Positions 46,340 to 55,230 of a stretch of DNA of 64,000 nucleotides are shown here, piece by piece. Source of the DNA: Bosea sp. PAMC 26642. GTDB lineage: Bacteria > Pseudomonadota > Alphaproteobacteria > Rhizobiales > Beijerinckiaceae. The notes under the pieces were generated by a model that saw only the letters and a list, made by a program, of their open reading frames with translations, ran no database searches and had not been told where the DNA came from. A program made the position numbers and the translations under genes. The stretch spans positions 2,914,001 to 2,978,000 of the forward strand of contig NZ_CP014301.1 of the NCBI RefSeq assembly GCF_001562255.1, in the 5' to 3' direction. Position 1 is the first letter of the stretch, and each line of letters begins with the position of its first letter.

Positions 46340-47808
46340 CGAGACTGACGACGAGGACGCTGTCCTCCCTTCCCGCCGCGGTTCGCCGCCCCGCCTATGA
46401 CCGCGCGAACCTTTCGCCCGGCATCGTCCATCTCGGGCTCGGCGCCTTCGCGCGCGGCCACCTCTGCGAATACACCGAGGACGTGCTGGAGCGCGGCATC
46501 GGCCCCTGGGGCATCGTCGGCGCGAGCCTGCAGCGCCCCGACCAGCGTGACCGGCTGAAACCGCAGGACGGTCTCTATACCCTGCTGAAGCGCAGCCCGG
46601 CCGGCCCGGAACTGCGCATTATCAGCTGCCTGCTCGACATCATGGTCGCGCCCGAAGACCCGGCCGCGCTGATCGCGCGGATGGCTGCGCCCGAGACCCG
46701 CATCGTCTCGCTGACCGTGACCGAGAAGGGCTATTGCCACGACCCGGCGACGGGCCGCCTCAAGGCCGACCATCCCGACATCGTCCACGACCTGGCAAAC
46801 CCGGACAAGCCGCGCTCGGCCATCGGTCTGCTCGTCGCAGCCCTGAAGGCGCGCCATGCCGCCGGTCTCGGACCCTTCACCGCGCTTTGCTGCGACAATC
46901 TTCCCGCCAACGGCAAGGTGCTGGCCGGCCTGGTGCGCGACTTCGCGGCGCTGCGCGACGACCGCCTCGCCGCCTGGATCGAAGCCAACGGCGCCTTTCC
47001 AGCGACCATGGTCGACCGCATCGTGCCGGCCACCACGGACGCCGACATCGCGGAGGTCGCAGGGCTGATCGGATTAGAGGACGCAGCCCCCGTCATCGGA
47101 GAGCCGTTCCGCCAATGGGCCATCCAGGACATTTTTGCCACCGGCCGCCCGAAATGGGAGGACGTCGGCGCGCAGATGGTCTCGGAGGTCGCGCCGTTCG
47201 AGTTCATGAAGCTGCGGATGCTCAACGGCGCCCATTCGAGCCTGGCCTATCTCGGCTATCTCGCCGGGCACGAAACCGTGTCGGATGCCAGCAACGACCC
47301 GGTCTTCCCCCGCTTCCTGCAGGGGCTTTGGGCCGAGATCATGCCCACCGTGCCGGCGCCGCAAGGCGTCGCTTTGCCCGACTATGCGAGCGCACTGCTC
47401 GTCCGCTTCCAGAACCCGGCCATCCGCCATCGCACCTGGCAGATCGCCATGGACGGCTCGCAGAAGCTGCCGCAGCGCCTGCTCGGCACCATCCGCGAGC
47501 GCCTGAAGGCCGGCGCCCCGATCGACCACCTCGCGCTCGGCGTCGCCGCCTGGATGGCTTACGTCTCCGGCACCGACGAGAGTGGAGCAACGATCGACGT
47601 CCGCGATCCGCTGGCAGCCGAATTCGCCGCGCGCGCGGCGAGCGCGGGACGCAACGCTGCCGCGCTGAGCACGGCCCTGCTCGGCATCGAAGCGATCTTC
47701 GGCCCCGATCTGCCGCGCGAGGAGCGCTTCACTCAGGCCGTGCAGCAGCATCTCGCGACCCTTTTCGACAACGGAGCGAAGGCGACGGCGGCCGGGTTGG
47801 CTTCGTAG
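46336..47808 (+). CDS. uxuB: Fructuronate reductase (mannitol dehydrogenase family)
   Basis: An NAD-dependent reductase of about 490 residues that reduces D-fructuronate to D-mannonate. The N-terminus has IVHLGLGAFARGHLCEYTEDVLE, the Rossmann opening of this family, and the C-terminal domain has EFMKLRMLNGAHSSLAYLGYLAGHETV, where Lys and His are catalytic. The TTG start overlaps the DctM stop (TTGA), so translation depends on coupling. Mannonate dehydratase (uxuA), the next enzyme, is not in the window. Confidence 0.91.
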   Translation: MTRLTTRTLSSLPAAVRRPAYDRANLSPGIVHLGLGAFARGHLCEYTEDVLERGIGPWGIVGASLQRPDQRDRLKPQDGLYTLLKRSPAGPELRIISCLLDIMVAPEDPAALIARMAAPETRIVSLTVTEKGYCHDPATGRLKADHPDIVHDLANPDKPRSAIGLLVAALKARHAAGLGPFTALCCDNLPANGKVLAGLVRDFAALRDDRLAAWIEANGAFPATMVDRIVPATTDADIAEVAGLIGLEDAAPVIGEPFRQWAIQDIFATGRPKWEDVGAQMVSEVAPFEFMKLRMLNGAHSSLAYLGYLAGHETVSDASNDPVFPRFLQGLWAEIMPTVPAPQGVALPDYASALLVRFQNPAIRHRTWQIAMDGSQKLPQRLLGTIRERLKAGAPIDHLALGVAAWMAYVSGTDESGATIDVRDPLAAEFAARAASAGRNAAALSTALLGIEAIFGPDLPREERFTQAVQQHLATLFDNGAKATAAGLAS

Positions 47809-47836
47809 AACCAACCTCTCGACATAAAACCCGGCC

Positions 47837-47936
47837 GTCATTCCGGGCGAAGCGAAGCGCAGACCCGGAATCCATCGTAGGGGAGCGACGGAACCTTATG
47901 ATGGATTCCGGAGCTGCGCCGCTTGCCCGGAATGAC
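47837..47936. repeat. Dispersed inverted-repeat element, type A (copy 12)
   Basis: Arms GTCATTCCGG and CCGGAATGAC, inner CCGGAATCCATC facing GATGGATTCCGG. It starts 28 bases after the uxuB stop and marks the end of the uronate operon. Confidence 0.9.
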
Positions 47937-48012
47937 GCCCGCGTTCGATGAAGCAATATCGATCTAAGACAAACCTCTTGATCGCTCACGCTACCTCGCG
48001 CCAGATGCGGCC

Positions 48013-48846
48013 ATGATCCGCCGGCTCGCCTTCATCATCATTGCACTCTCGACATTGGCCACCGGCCACGCCACGGCGCAATCGCGTGTCACCATCCCGA
48101 ATTTCTGGGACCAGCGCATCCGTCTCGACCGCCCCGAGCCCGGCCCACCGCGCGTAGTGCGCTTCCTGACCGACGACGAATACCCGCCGCTGCATTTCGC
48201 GGCCCCCGACGGGACCCTGACCGGCTTCTCGGTGGAGATCGCGCGCGCCGCCTGCGAACGGCTCGGCTGGACCTGCACGGTGCAAGCGCGACGCTTCGAC
48301 ACCCTGCTCGATTCGCTCGCCGAGGCGCGCGGCGACGTGCTGGCCGCCGCGATCAACCTGAACCCGCAATTGCGCGCCCGTTTTGCCGCGAGCCATCTTT
48401 ATTTCCGCGGCAGCGCCCGCCTGCTCACCACGCGCGGCAACGCCCAGGCCGAGCTCGATCCACTGACCCTGCAGGGCAAGCGCGTCGCCGTCATCGGCGG
48501 CACCGCCCACCAGGCCTTCCTCGAACGGCTCATGCCGTTCGTACAGCGCCGTGAGACCGGCACGCTCCCCGGCGCGATCGAAGCCCTGCGCAGCGGCGAG
48601 GCCGAATTCGTCTTCGCCGACGGCATCGCGCTCTCGCTGCTGCTCGCCAGCAACGCCGGCGCCGAACTCGCCTTCACCGGCGGCCCCTTCCTCGAAAGCG
48701 GCTATTTCGGCGAAGGCGTCGCCTTCCTGCTGCGCAAGGACGATCCCACTTTGAAGCGCAGCCTCGACTACGCCCTCCAGACGCTCTGGGACGACGGCAC
48801 CTATACAAGGCTCTATCTGAGGTTCTTCCCGGTCAGCCCGTTCTGA
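48013..48846 (+). CDS. Extracellular solute-binding protein (SBP family 3)
   Basis: A 277-residue periplasmic protein with a signal peptide (residues 1-23, ending ATAQ). VVRFLTDDEYPPLHFAAPDGTLTGFSVEIARAACERLG is the standard family 3 opening, with the ligand-facing acidic and aromatic residues. LQGKRVAVIGGTAHQAFLERLMP begins the second lobe. Such proteins usually bind amino acids. No ABC permease or ATPase is adjacent, so it may be an orphan or act in sensing. Its 3' end overlaps the 3' end of the amidohydrolase frame by 34 bases. Confidence 0.86.
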   Translation: MIRRLAFIIIALSTLATGHATAQSRVTIPNFWDQRIRLDRPEPGPPRVVRFLTDDEYPPLHFAAPDGTLTGFSVEIARAACERLGWTCTVQARRFDTLLDSLAEARGDVLAAAINLNPQLRARFAASHLYFRGSARLLTTRGNAQAELDPLTLQGKRVAVIGGTAHQAFLERLMPFVQRRETGTLPGAIEALRSGEAEFVFADGIALSLLLASNAGAELAFTGGPFLESGYFGEGVAFLLRKDDPTLKRSLDYALQTLWDDGTYTRLYLRFFPVSPF

Positions 48847-50114
48847 ACAGCAACATCAACATCTCCAACACCACGCGCCGTCATTCCGGACAAGCCGCGA
48901 AGCGGCGCCGATCCGGAAGGACGGCGCTCGTCGTCTGACGTTCTGCCGACGGGCTGCACATTCAACAGCTCCCCCTCCAGCGCCTGTCGCGCCACGGCGG
49001 CAAGCCACCCCGCGGTCGCCGGCAGGATGGCGTCGTTGAAGTCGTAGCGGTCGTTGTGCAGTTCGCCGCCATCCTTCACCGGCCCGTTGCCGATCCACAC
49101 ATAGGCACCAGGCCGGTGCTGGAGATAGTGAGCGAAATCTTCGCCGGTGTTGCTGGCAGGCATGTCGCGGCGCACGGCAAGACCAGCGACCGCGCCGGCT
49201 GTCGCCGCGACCTCTTCTTCCAGCGGCGTATTGATCGTCGCTAGACCACCCGTAATGAACGCAACCTCGGCCCGCATCTCGAAAGTCGCGGCGATGTTCT
49301 CGGCTATCGCCTGCAGGCGCTGCAGAACGCGGTCGCGTACCGCAGGCTTGAAGGTCCGGTAGGTGCCGTTGATGAAGACGCTGGTCGGAATCTGGTTGGG
49401 TGCCAGCCCGCCATGCACCTGACCGATCGAGACGACCGCGCTCTCCATCGGATCGATGTTGCGCGAGACGATCGTCTGCAGCGCCACGATCAGATGGCCC
49501 ATCGCCACGATCGGGTCGCGCGTCAGATCGGGTTTCGCGGCGTGTCCCGCCGACCCGTGCAGCGTGATGGTGAAGCGCCCGGGCTCGGCCATCACCGGTC
49601 CGCGATGCACAGCGACCGTCCCGGCTTCCAGTCCCGGCCAGTTGTGCAGTCCGAAGACGCGCTCCATCGGAAAGCGCTCGAACAACCCATCGGCGATCAT
49701 GGCGCGTGCACCAGCGCCATTCTCCTCGGAGGCCTGGAACAGGAACTGCACGGTGCCGCTCCAGCTCTCGTCCTTCGCCAGCAGCGCGGCCGCGCCCAGC
49801 AGCGACACCGTGTGCCCGTCATGTCCGCAGGCGTGCATCACGTCGGCTGTGCCCGATCGATAGGGCAGGTCGTTGGCCTCATTGATCGGCAGGGCATCCA
49901 TGTCGGCCCGCAGTCCGACCGAGCGGTCCGACGTACCGCGCGTCAATGTGGCGACCACGCCGTTGCCGCCGACGCCTGCGACGAACGGAATCCCCATCTC
50001 GGCCAGTTTCTCCTGCACGAAGGCGCTGGTCTGCGTCTCGTATAGCGAAAGCTCCGGATGGGCATGCAGATGACGCCGCCAGACGGTCAGCCGGTCGAGA
50101 AGAGAGCGATCCAA
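48813..50114 (-). CDS. M20 family amidohydrolase with repeat-derived C-terminal tail
   Basis: A 433-residue metal-dependent hydrolase of the IAA-amino acid/N-acetyl-amino acid type. The metal motifs HACGHDGHT, the acidic pair in ASEENGAG and GLHNWPGLEAG are intact. The start is a TTG with AAAGGA about 10 bases upstream. The last 35 residues or so (after TSDDERRPSG) are read from a half copy of the dispersed repeat (48880-48918) and beyond, into the end of the convergent gene. Homologues should end near residue 395-400. It hydrolyses an N-acylated amino acid or small amide; the substrate is unknown. Confidence 0.88.
   Translation of the reverse strand: MDRSLLDRLTVWRRHLHAHPELSLYETQTSAFVQEKLAEMGIPFVAGVGGNGVVATLTRGTSDRSVGLRADMDALPINEANDLPYRSGTADVMHACGHDGHTVSLLGAAALLAKDESWSGTVQFLFQASEENGAGARAMIADGLFERFPMERVFGLHNWPGLEAGTVAVHRGPVMAEPGRFTITLHGSAGHAAKPDLTRDPIVAMGHLIVALQTIVSRNIDPMESAVVSIGQVHGGLAPNQIPTSVFINGTYRTFKPAVRDRVLQRLQAIAENIAATFEMRAEVAFITGGLATINTPLEEEVAATAGAVAGLAVRRDMPASNTGEDFAHYLQHRPGAYVWIGNGPVKDGGELHNDRYDFNDAILPATAGWLAAVARQALEGELLNVQPVGRTSDDERRPSGSAPLRGLSGMTARGVGDVDVAVQNGLTGKNLR
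48880..48918. repeat. Half copy of the dispersed repeat (copy 13) inside the amidohydrolase 3' end
   Basis: GTCATTCCGGACAAGCCGCG then GCGGCGCCGATCCGGA corresponds to the reverse complement of the right half of type A. The other half is absent. It lies inside the open reading frame of the amidohydrolase and supplies part of its C-terminal codons. Confidence 0.85.
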
Positions 50115-50299
50115 GGCGGTATCCTTTCAGGCATCGTCGGATGCCAGCCTATACCGACCGGCCGGTTCGACAACCGCGGCCGGCGCAGGTCGTCACGCAT
50201 TGACGGCAGCCTTGCCGATCTGCGAAAGCCCCTCCCTCGTTAACTCGTAATTGAGCGATATCGTTCTGTCGTTCCTGCCTGGAGAGGACCAGCCCCGTC

Positions 50300-52009
50300 A
50301 TGCCCGCCTTCGATCCCGCCCTTGTTGACGCCGCCCAGCGTTCGGCCGCCTGGCCGTTCGAGGAGGCGCGCAAACTCGTGGCCAGGATCGAGAAATCGGG
50401 CAAGACCGAAGTGCTGTTCGAGACCGGCTACGGACCCTCGGGCCTGCCGCACATCGGCACTTTCGGCGAGGTCGCACGCACCTCGATGGTGCGCCACGCC
50501 TTCCGCGTGCTGACGCAGGACGCAATCCCGACACGGCTGCTCTGCTTTTCCGATGACATGGACGGCATGCGCAAGATCCCCGACGGCGTGCCCGATCGAG
50601 CGTTTCTGGAGCCGCATCTGCACAAGCCGCTGACCGCGGTGCCCAACCCGTTCGGGGGCGATCACAAGAGCTTCGGCGACCACAACAACGCCATGCTGCG
50701 TCGCTTCCTCGATACCTTCGGCTTCGACTACGAATTCGCCAGCGCCACCGACTATTACAGATCCGGCAGGTTCGACGCCGCACTGATCCGCGCGGCCGAA
50801 TGCTACGACCGGATCATGGCTGTGATGCTCCCGACGCTGGGCGCAGAACGCCAGGCGACCTATTCGCCCTTCCTGCCGATCTCGCCCACCACCGGCCGCG
50901 TGCTCTATGTGCCGATGAAGGCGGTCGACGCCAGGGCCGGCACCATCACCTTCGCGGATGAAGACGGCACCGAAACGACGCTGCCGGTCACCGGCGGCCA
51001 TGTGAAGCTGCAATGGAAGCCCGATTTCGGGATGCGCTGGTATGCGCTCGGCGTCGATTTCGAGATGTTCGGCAAGGACCACCAGACCAACGCGCCGATC
51101 TACGACAAGATCTGCGAGATCCTGGGTGCGCCGGCGCCGCAGCACTACGTCTACGAGCTCTTCCTCGACGAGATCGGCCAGAAGATCTCCAAGTCGAAGG
51201 GCAACGGCCTGACCATCGACCAGTGGCTGACCTATGCCAGCCAGGAAAGCCTGTCGCTGTTCATGTATTCGCGCCCGCGCGAGGCCAAGAAGCTGCATTT
51301 CGACGTCATCCCGCGCGCGGCGGACGAATATCTGCAGTTCCTCAACGGCTATGAGCGCCAGGACTGGAAGAACCGTCTCGGCAACCCAGTCTGGCACATC
51401 CACGGCGGCGAGCCGCCGCAGCCGGAGGTCGTCGCCTCCGGCGAGGGCGACAATGCGGTCAGGACGCAGGTCAGCTTCGGCCTGCTGATGAACCTCGTCG
51501 CGGTGGCGAATTCCGAGGACAAGGCGGTCCTCTGGGGCTTCCTGCAGCGCTACGCACCGTCGATCTCGCCGGTCACCCATCCTCGCCTCGACGCACTCGT
51601 GGGCTACGCGATCACCTATTTCCGCGACTTCGTGAAGCCTGCGAAAAACTATCGCGCTGCCGACGAGACCGAGCGGGCAGCTTTCCTCGCTCTGGATGCA
51701 GCGCTCGCGGCGCTCCCGACGGATGCTTCGGCCGAAACCGTCCAGGACACCGCGCTCGACGTCGCCCGCGCGATCCCGCGCTACCAGAACCTCGCCGCCA
51801 AGAACGCCACGCCCGACCGTCCCGGCGTCTCCGGCGAGTGGTGGAAGGCGATCTACCAGGTGCTGTTCGGCGAGGATCAGGGCCCGCGCTTCGGCTCCTT
51901 CGTGGCGATCTATGGCATCCCCGAGACGCGAGCCCTGATCGCCAAGGCGCTGGCCGGAGATCTGGTCAGCGAGCACGCAGCCTTTGTCCAGGCGCGCAGG
52001 GCGGGATGA
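50300..52009 (+). CDS. lysK: Lysine--tRNA ligase, class I
   Basis: A class I lysyl-tRNA synthetase of 569 residues, the archaeal-type enzyme also used by alphaproteobacteria and spirochaetes in place of class II LysS. The HIGH-like motif is PHIGTFGE (His51, Gly53) and the KMSKS-like motif is KISKSKG (295-301). TGYGPSGLP and the C-terminal alpha-helical anticodon-binding part also match. It charges tRNA-Lys in the cytoplasm. GGAGAGGA lies about 10 bases upstream. It is divergent from the amidohydrolase gene, and a type B repeat follows 9 bases after the stop. Confidence 0.94.
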   Translation: MPAFDPALVDAAQRSAAWPFEEARKLVARIEKSGKTEVLFETGYGPSGLPHIGTFGEVARTSMVRHAFRVLTQDAIPTRLLCFSDDMDGMRKIPDGVPDRAFLEPHLHKPLTAVPNPFGGDHKSFGDHNNAMLRRFLDTFGFDYEFASATDYYRSGRFDAALIRAAECYDRIMAVMLPTLGAERQATYSPFLPISPTTGRVLYVPMKAVDARAGTITFADEDGTETTLPVTGGHVKLQWKPDFGMRWYALGVDFEMFGKDHQTNAPIYDKICEILGAPAPQHYVYELFLDEIGQKISKSKGNGLTIDQWLTYASQESLSLFMYSRPREAKKLHFDVIPRAADEYLQFLNGYERQDWKNRLGNPVWHIHGGEPPQPEVVASGEGDNAVRTQVSFGLLMNLVAVANSEDKAVLWGFLQRYAPSISPVTHPRLDALVGYAITYFRDFVKPAKNYRAADETERAAFLALDAALAALPTDASAETVQDTALDVARAIPRYQNLAAKNATPDRPGVSGEWWKAIYQVLFGEDQGPRFGSFVAIYGIPETRALIAKALAGDLVSEHAAFVQARRAG

Positions 52010-52018
52010 TGCGCTCCC

Positions 52019-52167
52019 GTCATTCCGGGGCGGCCCGCAGGGCCGAGCCCGGAACCCATATCCGCTCCGCAGTTCGTTCAGGATAGGGCGGCAGCGATGG
52101 TGCGCATATGAATCACGATGGCGGATATGGGTTCCGGGCTCATCGCTTCGCGATGCCCCGGAACGAC
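52019..52167. repeat. Dispersed inverted-repeat element, type B (copy 14)
   Basis: GTCATTCCGGGGC at the left faces GCCCCGGAACGAC at the right, and GAGCCCGGAACCCATATCCG faces CGGATATGGGTTCCGGGCTC. It starts 9 bases after the lysK stop and ends 10 bases before the nitroreductase ribosome site. Confidence 0.92.
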
Positions 52168-52185
52168 GGCCGAGGAGAACGAGCC

Positions 52186-52866
52186 ATGACGCCAGCCCAA
52201 GCCGTCGATCACGCCATCACCTCCCGCCGCGCGATCCGCGCCTTCCTGCCCGATCCGGTCGATCCCGCCCTCATCCGCCACATTCTCGACGTCGCCGCCC
52301 AGGCCCCAAGCGGCACCAACATGCAGCCCTGGAAGGTGCGCGTTATCGGTCCCCGGACACGGGCCCGGCTGGAACCGGCCTTGATCGCTGCGCTCGATTC
52401 GCCCGATCTGCCGCCAGCGGAGGAATACCGCTACTACCCCGAGACCTTCGTCGAGCCATATCTCTCGCGCCGCCGCAAGGTCGGCTGGGACCTTTACGGC
52501 CTCCTCGGCGTCAAGAAGGGCGACACCGAGGGCATGAAGCGCCAGACGGCGGCCAATCTGCGCTTCTTCGGCGCGCCGGTCGCGATGATGGTGACGATCG
52601 ACCGCGATCTCGAAATCGGCTCCTGGCTCGATCTCGGGATGTTCCTGCAGAACATCCTGATCGCCGCCCAGGGCCACGGCCTGAACTCCTGCCCGCAGGC
52701 GATCTTCGCGCGCTTCCATCCCGTGGTGCGGCGCGAACTCGCCATTCCCGACAGCGAAGTCGTCGTCTGCGGCATCGCCATCGGTAAGGCCGATCCCGAC
52801 GCGCCGGCCAACGCGCTGGTGCCCGAGCGCGAGCCGGTCGAGGGCTTCACGACCTGGCTCGACTGA
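52186..52866 (+). CDS. Nitroreductase family protein
   Basis: An FMN-dependent reductase of about 226 residues. The N-terminal ITSRRAIRAF and the AQAPSGTNMQPWKVRVI segments form the flavin site, and AQGHGLNSCPQA and VVVCGIAIGKAD complete the family pattern. It may reduce nitroaromatics, quinones or enones; the true substrate is unknown. GAGGAGAA lies just before the ATG at 52186, which is preferred to a longer in-frame version. It is convergent with the DUF808 gene, their stop codons only 4 bases apart. Confidence 0.88.
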   Translation: MTPAQAVDHAITSRRAIRAFLPDPVDPALIRHILDVAAQAPSGTNMQPWKVRVIGPRTRARLEPALIAALDSPDLPPAEEYRYYPETFVEPYLSRRRKVGWDLYGLLGVKKGDTEGMKRQTAANLRFFGAPVAMMVTIDRDLEIGSWLDLGMFLQNILIAAQGHGLNSCPQAIFARFHPVVRRELAIPDSEVVVCGIAIGKADPDAPANALVPEREPVEGFTTWLD

Positions 52867-52870
52867 GGCT

Positions 52871-53848
52871 CTATGCGGCTTGAGCTGGCTTGCCGGTCTT
52901 GCGCACGCGCTTCAGCAGCGGCTCGACCAGGTAATGCATCGCCACAATCGCGATGCTGCCGACGATCAGACCGAACACGGCCGACAGCGCAGCCCCGGTG
53001 AACCATTCGACGGCACCGCCCAGCGGCAACGCTGCCCCGGCAGCCACCGCAAGCTCATGACTGGCATGGCCGAGTGCGGTCAAGCCGAACTCTTCCAGTC
53101 CGTGGATGATGATGCCGCCGCCGACCCAGAGCATCGCCGCCGTGCCGACCGAGCCGAGCGCGGTCAGAAAATAGGGCATGCCGATGACGAGGCCCCGGCC
53201 CAGCAGGCGCACCGGTGCAAACTGCCGCTGCGCAAGCGCGAGCCCGGCATCGTCGGCCTTCACGATCAGCGCCACGACGCCGTAGACAAGGACGGTGATG
53301 CCGACCCCGACCACCGCCAGCACCACCGCCTGCATCCAGAAGGAGGAGGTCGACACAGAGGCGAGCGTGATCGCCATGATCTCGGCCGACAGGATGAAAT
53401 CCGTCTTGATCGCCCCGGCAATCTTCTGCTCCTCGAGCAGCTTGGGATCGAGCACCGCCTCGCCGGTATCGGTCGGTGCCGCATGCGCATGCGGCACGAC
53501 AAGTTCGAGGATCTTCTCGGCGCCCTCGTAGCAAAGATAGACGCCCCCGGCCATCAGCAGCGGCGTGATCAGCCAGGGCGCGACGAGCGCGAGGATGAGC
53601 GCGCCCGGCAGCAGGAAGAACAGCTTGTTCTTCAGCGAACCGAGCGCGATCCGCCAAACGATCGGCAATTCGCGCGCAGCCGCGAAGCCGACGGCATAGC
53701 GTGGCGTCACCGCCGCATCGTCGATGACGATGCCGGCGGCCTTGGTGCCGGCCTTCGTCGCCTGCGCGACGACATCGTCCACCGATGAGGCTGCGACCTT
53801 GGCGATGCCGGCGATGTCGTCGAGCAGGGCAAACAATCCAGAGCTCAA
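52871..53848 (-). CDS. DUF808 family membrane protein (YedI-like)
   Basis: A membrane protein of about 325 residues with several predicted helices. The opening SSGLFALLDDIAGIAKVAASSVDDVVAQA and the following KAAGIVIDDAAVTPRY are hallmarks of DUF808. LPGALILALVAPWLITPLLMAGGVYLCYEGAEK also fits. Function is unknown. The start is a TTG with GGAGG six bases upstream, the clearest ribosome site for a TTG in this window. It is transcribed toward the nitroreductase gene. Confidence 0.88.
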   Translation of the reverse strand: MSSGLFALLDDIAGIAKVAASSVDDVVAQATKAGTKAAGIVIDDAAVTPRYAVGFAAARELPIVWRIALGSLKNKLFFLLPGALILALVAPWLITPLLMAGGVYLCYEGAEKILELVVPHAHAAPTDTGEAVLDPKLLEEQKIAGAIKTDFILSAEIMAITLASVSTSSFWMQAVVLAVVGVGITVLVYGVVALIVKADDAGLALAQRQFAPVRLLGRGLVIGMPYFLTALGSVGTAAMLWVGGGIIIHGLEEFGLTALGHASHELAVAAGAALPLGGAVEWFTGAALSAVFGLIVGSIAIVAMHYLVEPLLKRVRKTGKPAQAA

Positions 53849-53988
53849 AGCCGGCCTCCAGAGCCACGTTGCGGCGTTGCAGCAAACTATGTCGGGAGCC
53901 ACGTCACAATCATGACGCGGCCAGAATGACGATGCGGTAGACTTTGCCGGAGCGGCCAAGCCGTGCCCGAGAAGATCAGCGGCCCCAA

Positions 53989-55176
53989 TCAGCCCTGGTT
54001 GATCTCGAAGAGCCCCGCGCAACCCATGCCGCCGGCGACGCACATCGTCACCACGGCGTATCGCGCCTTGCGGCGGCGGCCCTCCAGCAGCGCATGGCCG
54101 ACGAGCCGGGCGCCGCTCATGCCGAAGGGATGGCCGATCGAGATTGCACCGCCATTGACGTTGACCTTGTCGGGATCGATGCCGAGCAGATCGCGGCAAT
54201 AAAGCGACTGAGACGCGAAAGCCTCGTTCAGCTCCCACAGGTCGATATCGGAGACGTTCAAGCCGTTGCGCTCCAGCAGGCGCGGCACGGCAAACACGGG
54301 GCCGATGCCCATCTCGTCGGGCTCGCAGCCGGCCGAGGCGAAACCGCGGAAGATGCCCAGCGGCGACAAACCGCGCCGCGCCGCCTCCTGCGCCGACATC
54401 ACCACGCTGGCCGAGGCCCCGTCCGAAAGCTGGCTGGCATTGCCGGCGGTGACGAACTGCTCCTCGCCGCGCACGGGCTTCAGCTTGAGCAGCCCCTCCA
54501 GTGTCGTCTCGGGCCGGTTGCCCTCGTCCTTGGCGAGCGTCACCCCCTCCTGCCGGACGTCGCCGGTCACCTTGTCGGTCACGGCCATCGTCGCGCTCAT
54601 CGGCACGATCTCGTCGTCGAACAGCCGCCGCTGCTGCGCCGAGGCCGTGCGGCGCTGGCTTTCCAGCGAGAATTCGTCCTGTACCTGCCGCGAGATGCCG
54701 TAGCGGCTTGCGACATTGTCGGCCGTCTCGATCATCGAGGTGTAGATCTCGGGCTTGTGCTGCATCAGCCAGTCGTTCTGGGTCAGCTCGCGCCTGACCA
54801 CCGGCTGCACCAGCGAGATCGACTCGACGCCGCCGCCGACCGCGACCGGCACGCCGTCCATCACGACGCGCCGCGCCGCATGGGCGATCGCTTCCAGCCC
54901 CGACGCGCAAAAACGGCTGACGGTGACGCCGGCCGACTGGACTGGAATCCCCGCGATGAGAGCCGCATGACGCGCCACATTGCCGCCGGTTGCGGCTTCG
55001 GGGTAGCCGCAGCCCAGCACGATCTCCTCGACCGCATCCGGCTCGACGCCCGCCCGCAGCATCGCGTGCCTGATCGCATGGGCGGCCATGTCGGCGCCTT
55101 TGGTCTGGTTGAAGGCCCCGCGATAGGCCTTTCCGATCGGCGTGCGGGCGGTGGAGACGATGACGGCTTCGGTCAT
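53989..55176 (-). CDS. Acetyl-CoA C-acyltransferase (thiolase)
   Basis: A 395-residue thiolase for the last step of beta-oxidation or a similar cleavage. The nucleophilic Cys is in [15 protein letters not shown], the His in [11 protein letters not shown] and the second Cys in [10 protein letters not shown] near the C-terminus, so the full classical set is present. It sits 55 bases after the FadB-like gene on the same strand, which suggests a two-gene beta-oxidation operon. Chain-length preference is unknown. Confidence 0.94.
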   Translation of the reverse strand: MTEAVIVSTARTPIGKAYRGAFNQTKGADMAAHAIRHAMLRAGVEPDAVEEIVLGCGYPEAATGGNVARHAALIAGIPVQSAGVTVSRFCASGLEAIAHAARRVVMDGVPVAVGGGVESISLVQPVVRRELTQNDWLMQHKPEIYTSMIETADNVASRYGISRQVQDEFSLESQRRTASAQQRRLFDDEIVPMSATMAVTDKVTGDVRQEGVTLAKDEGNRPETTLEGLLKLKPVRGEEQFVTAGNASQLSDGASASVVMSAQEAARRGLSPLGIFRGFASAGCEPDEMGIGPVFAVPRLLERNGLNVSDIDLWELNEAFASQSLYCRDLLGIDPDKVNVNGGAISIGHPFGMSGARLVGHALLEGRRRKARYAVVTMCVAGGMGCAGLFEINQG

Positions 55177-55230
55177 GAGCGTGGAACGTCCTGTCCTGGA
55201 AAGAGGCGTGTGGCGCCGGTCAAACCGTTT

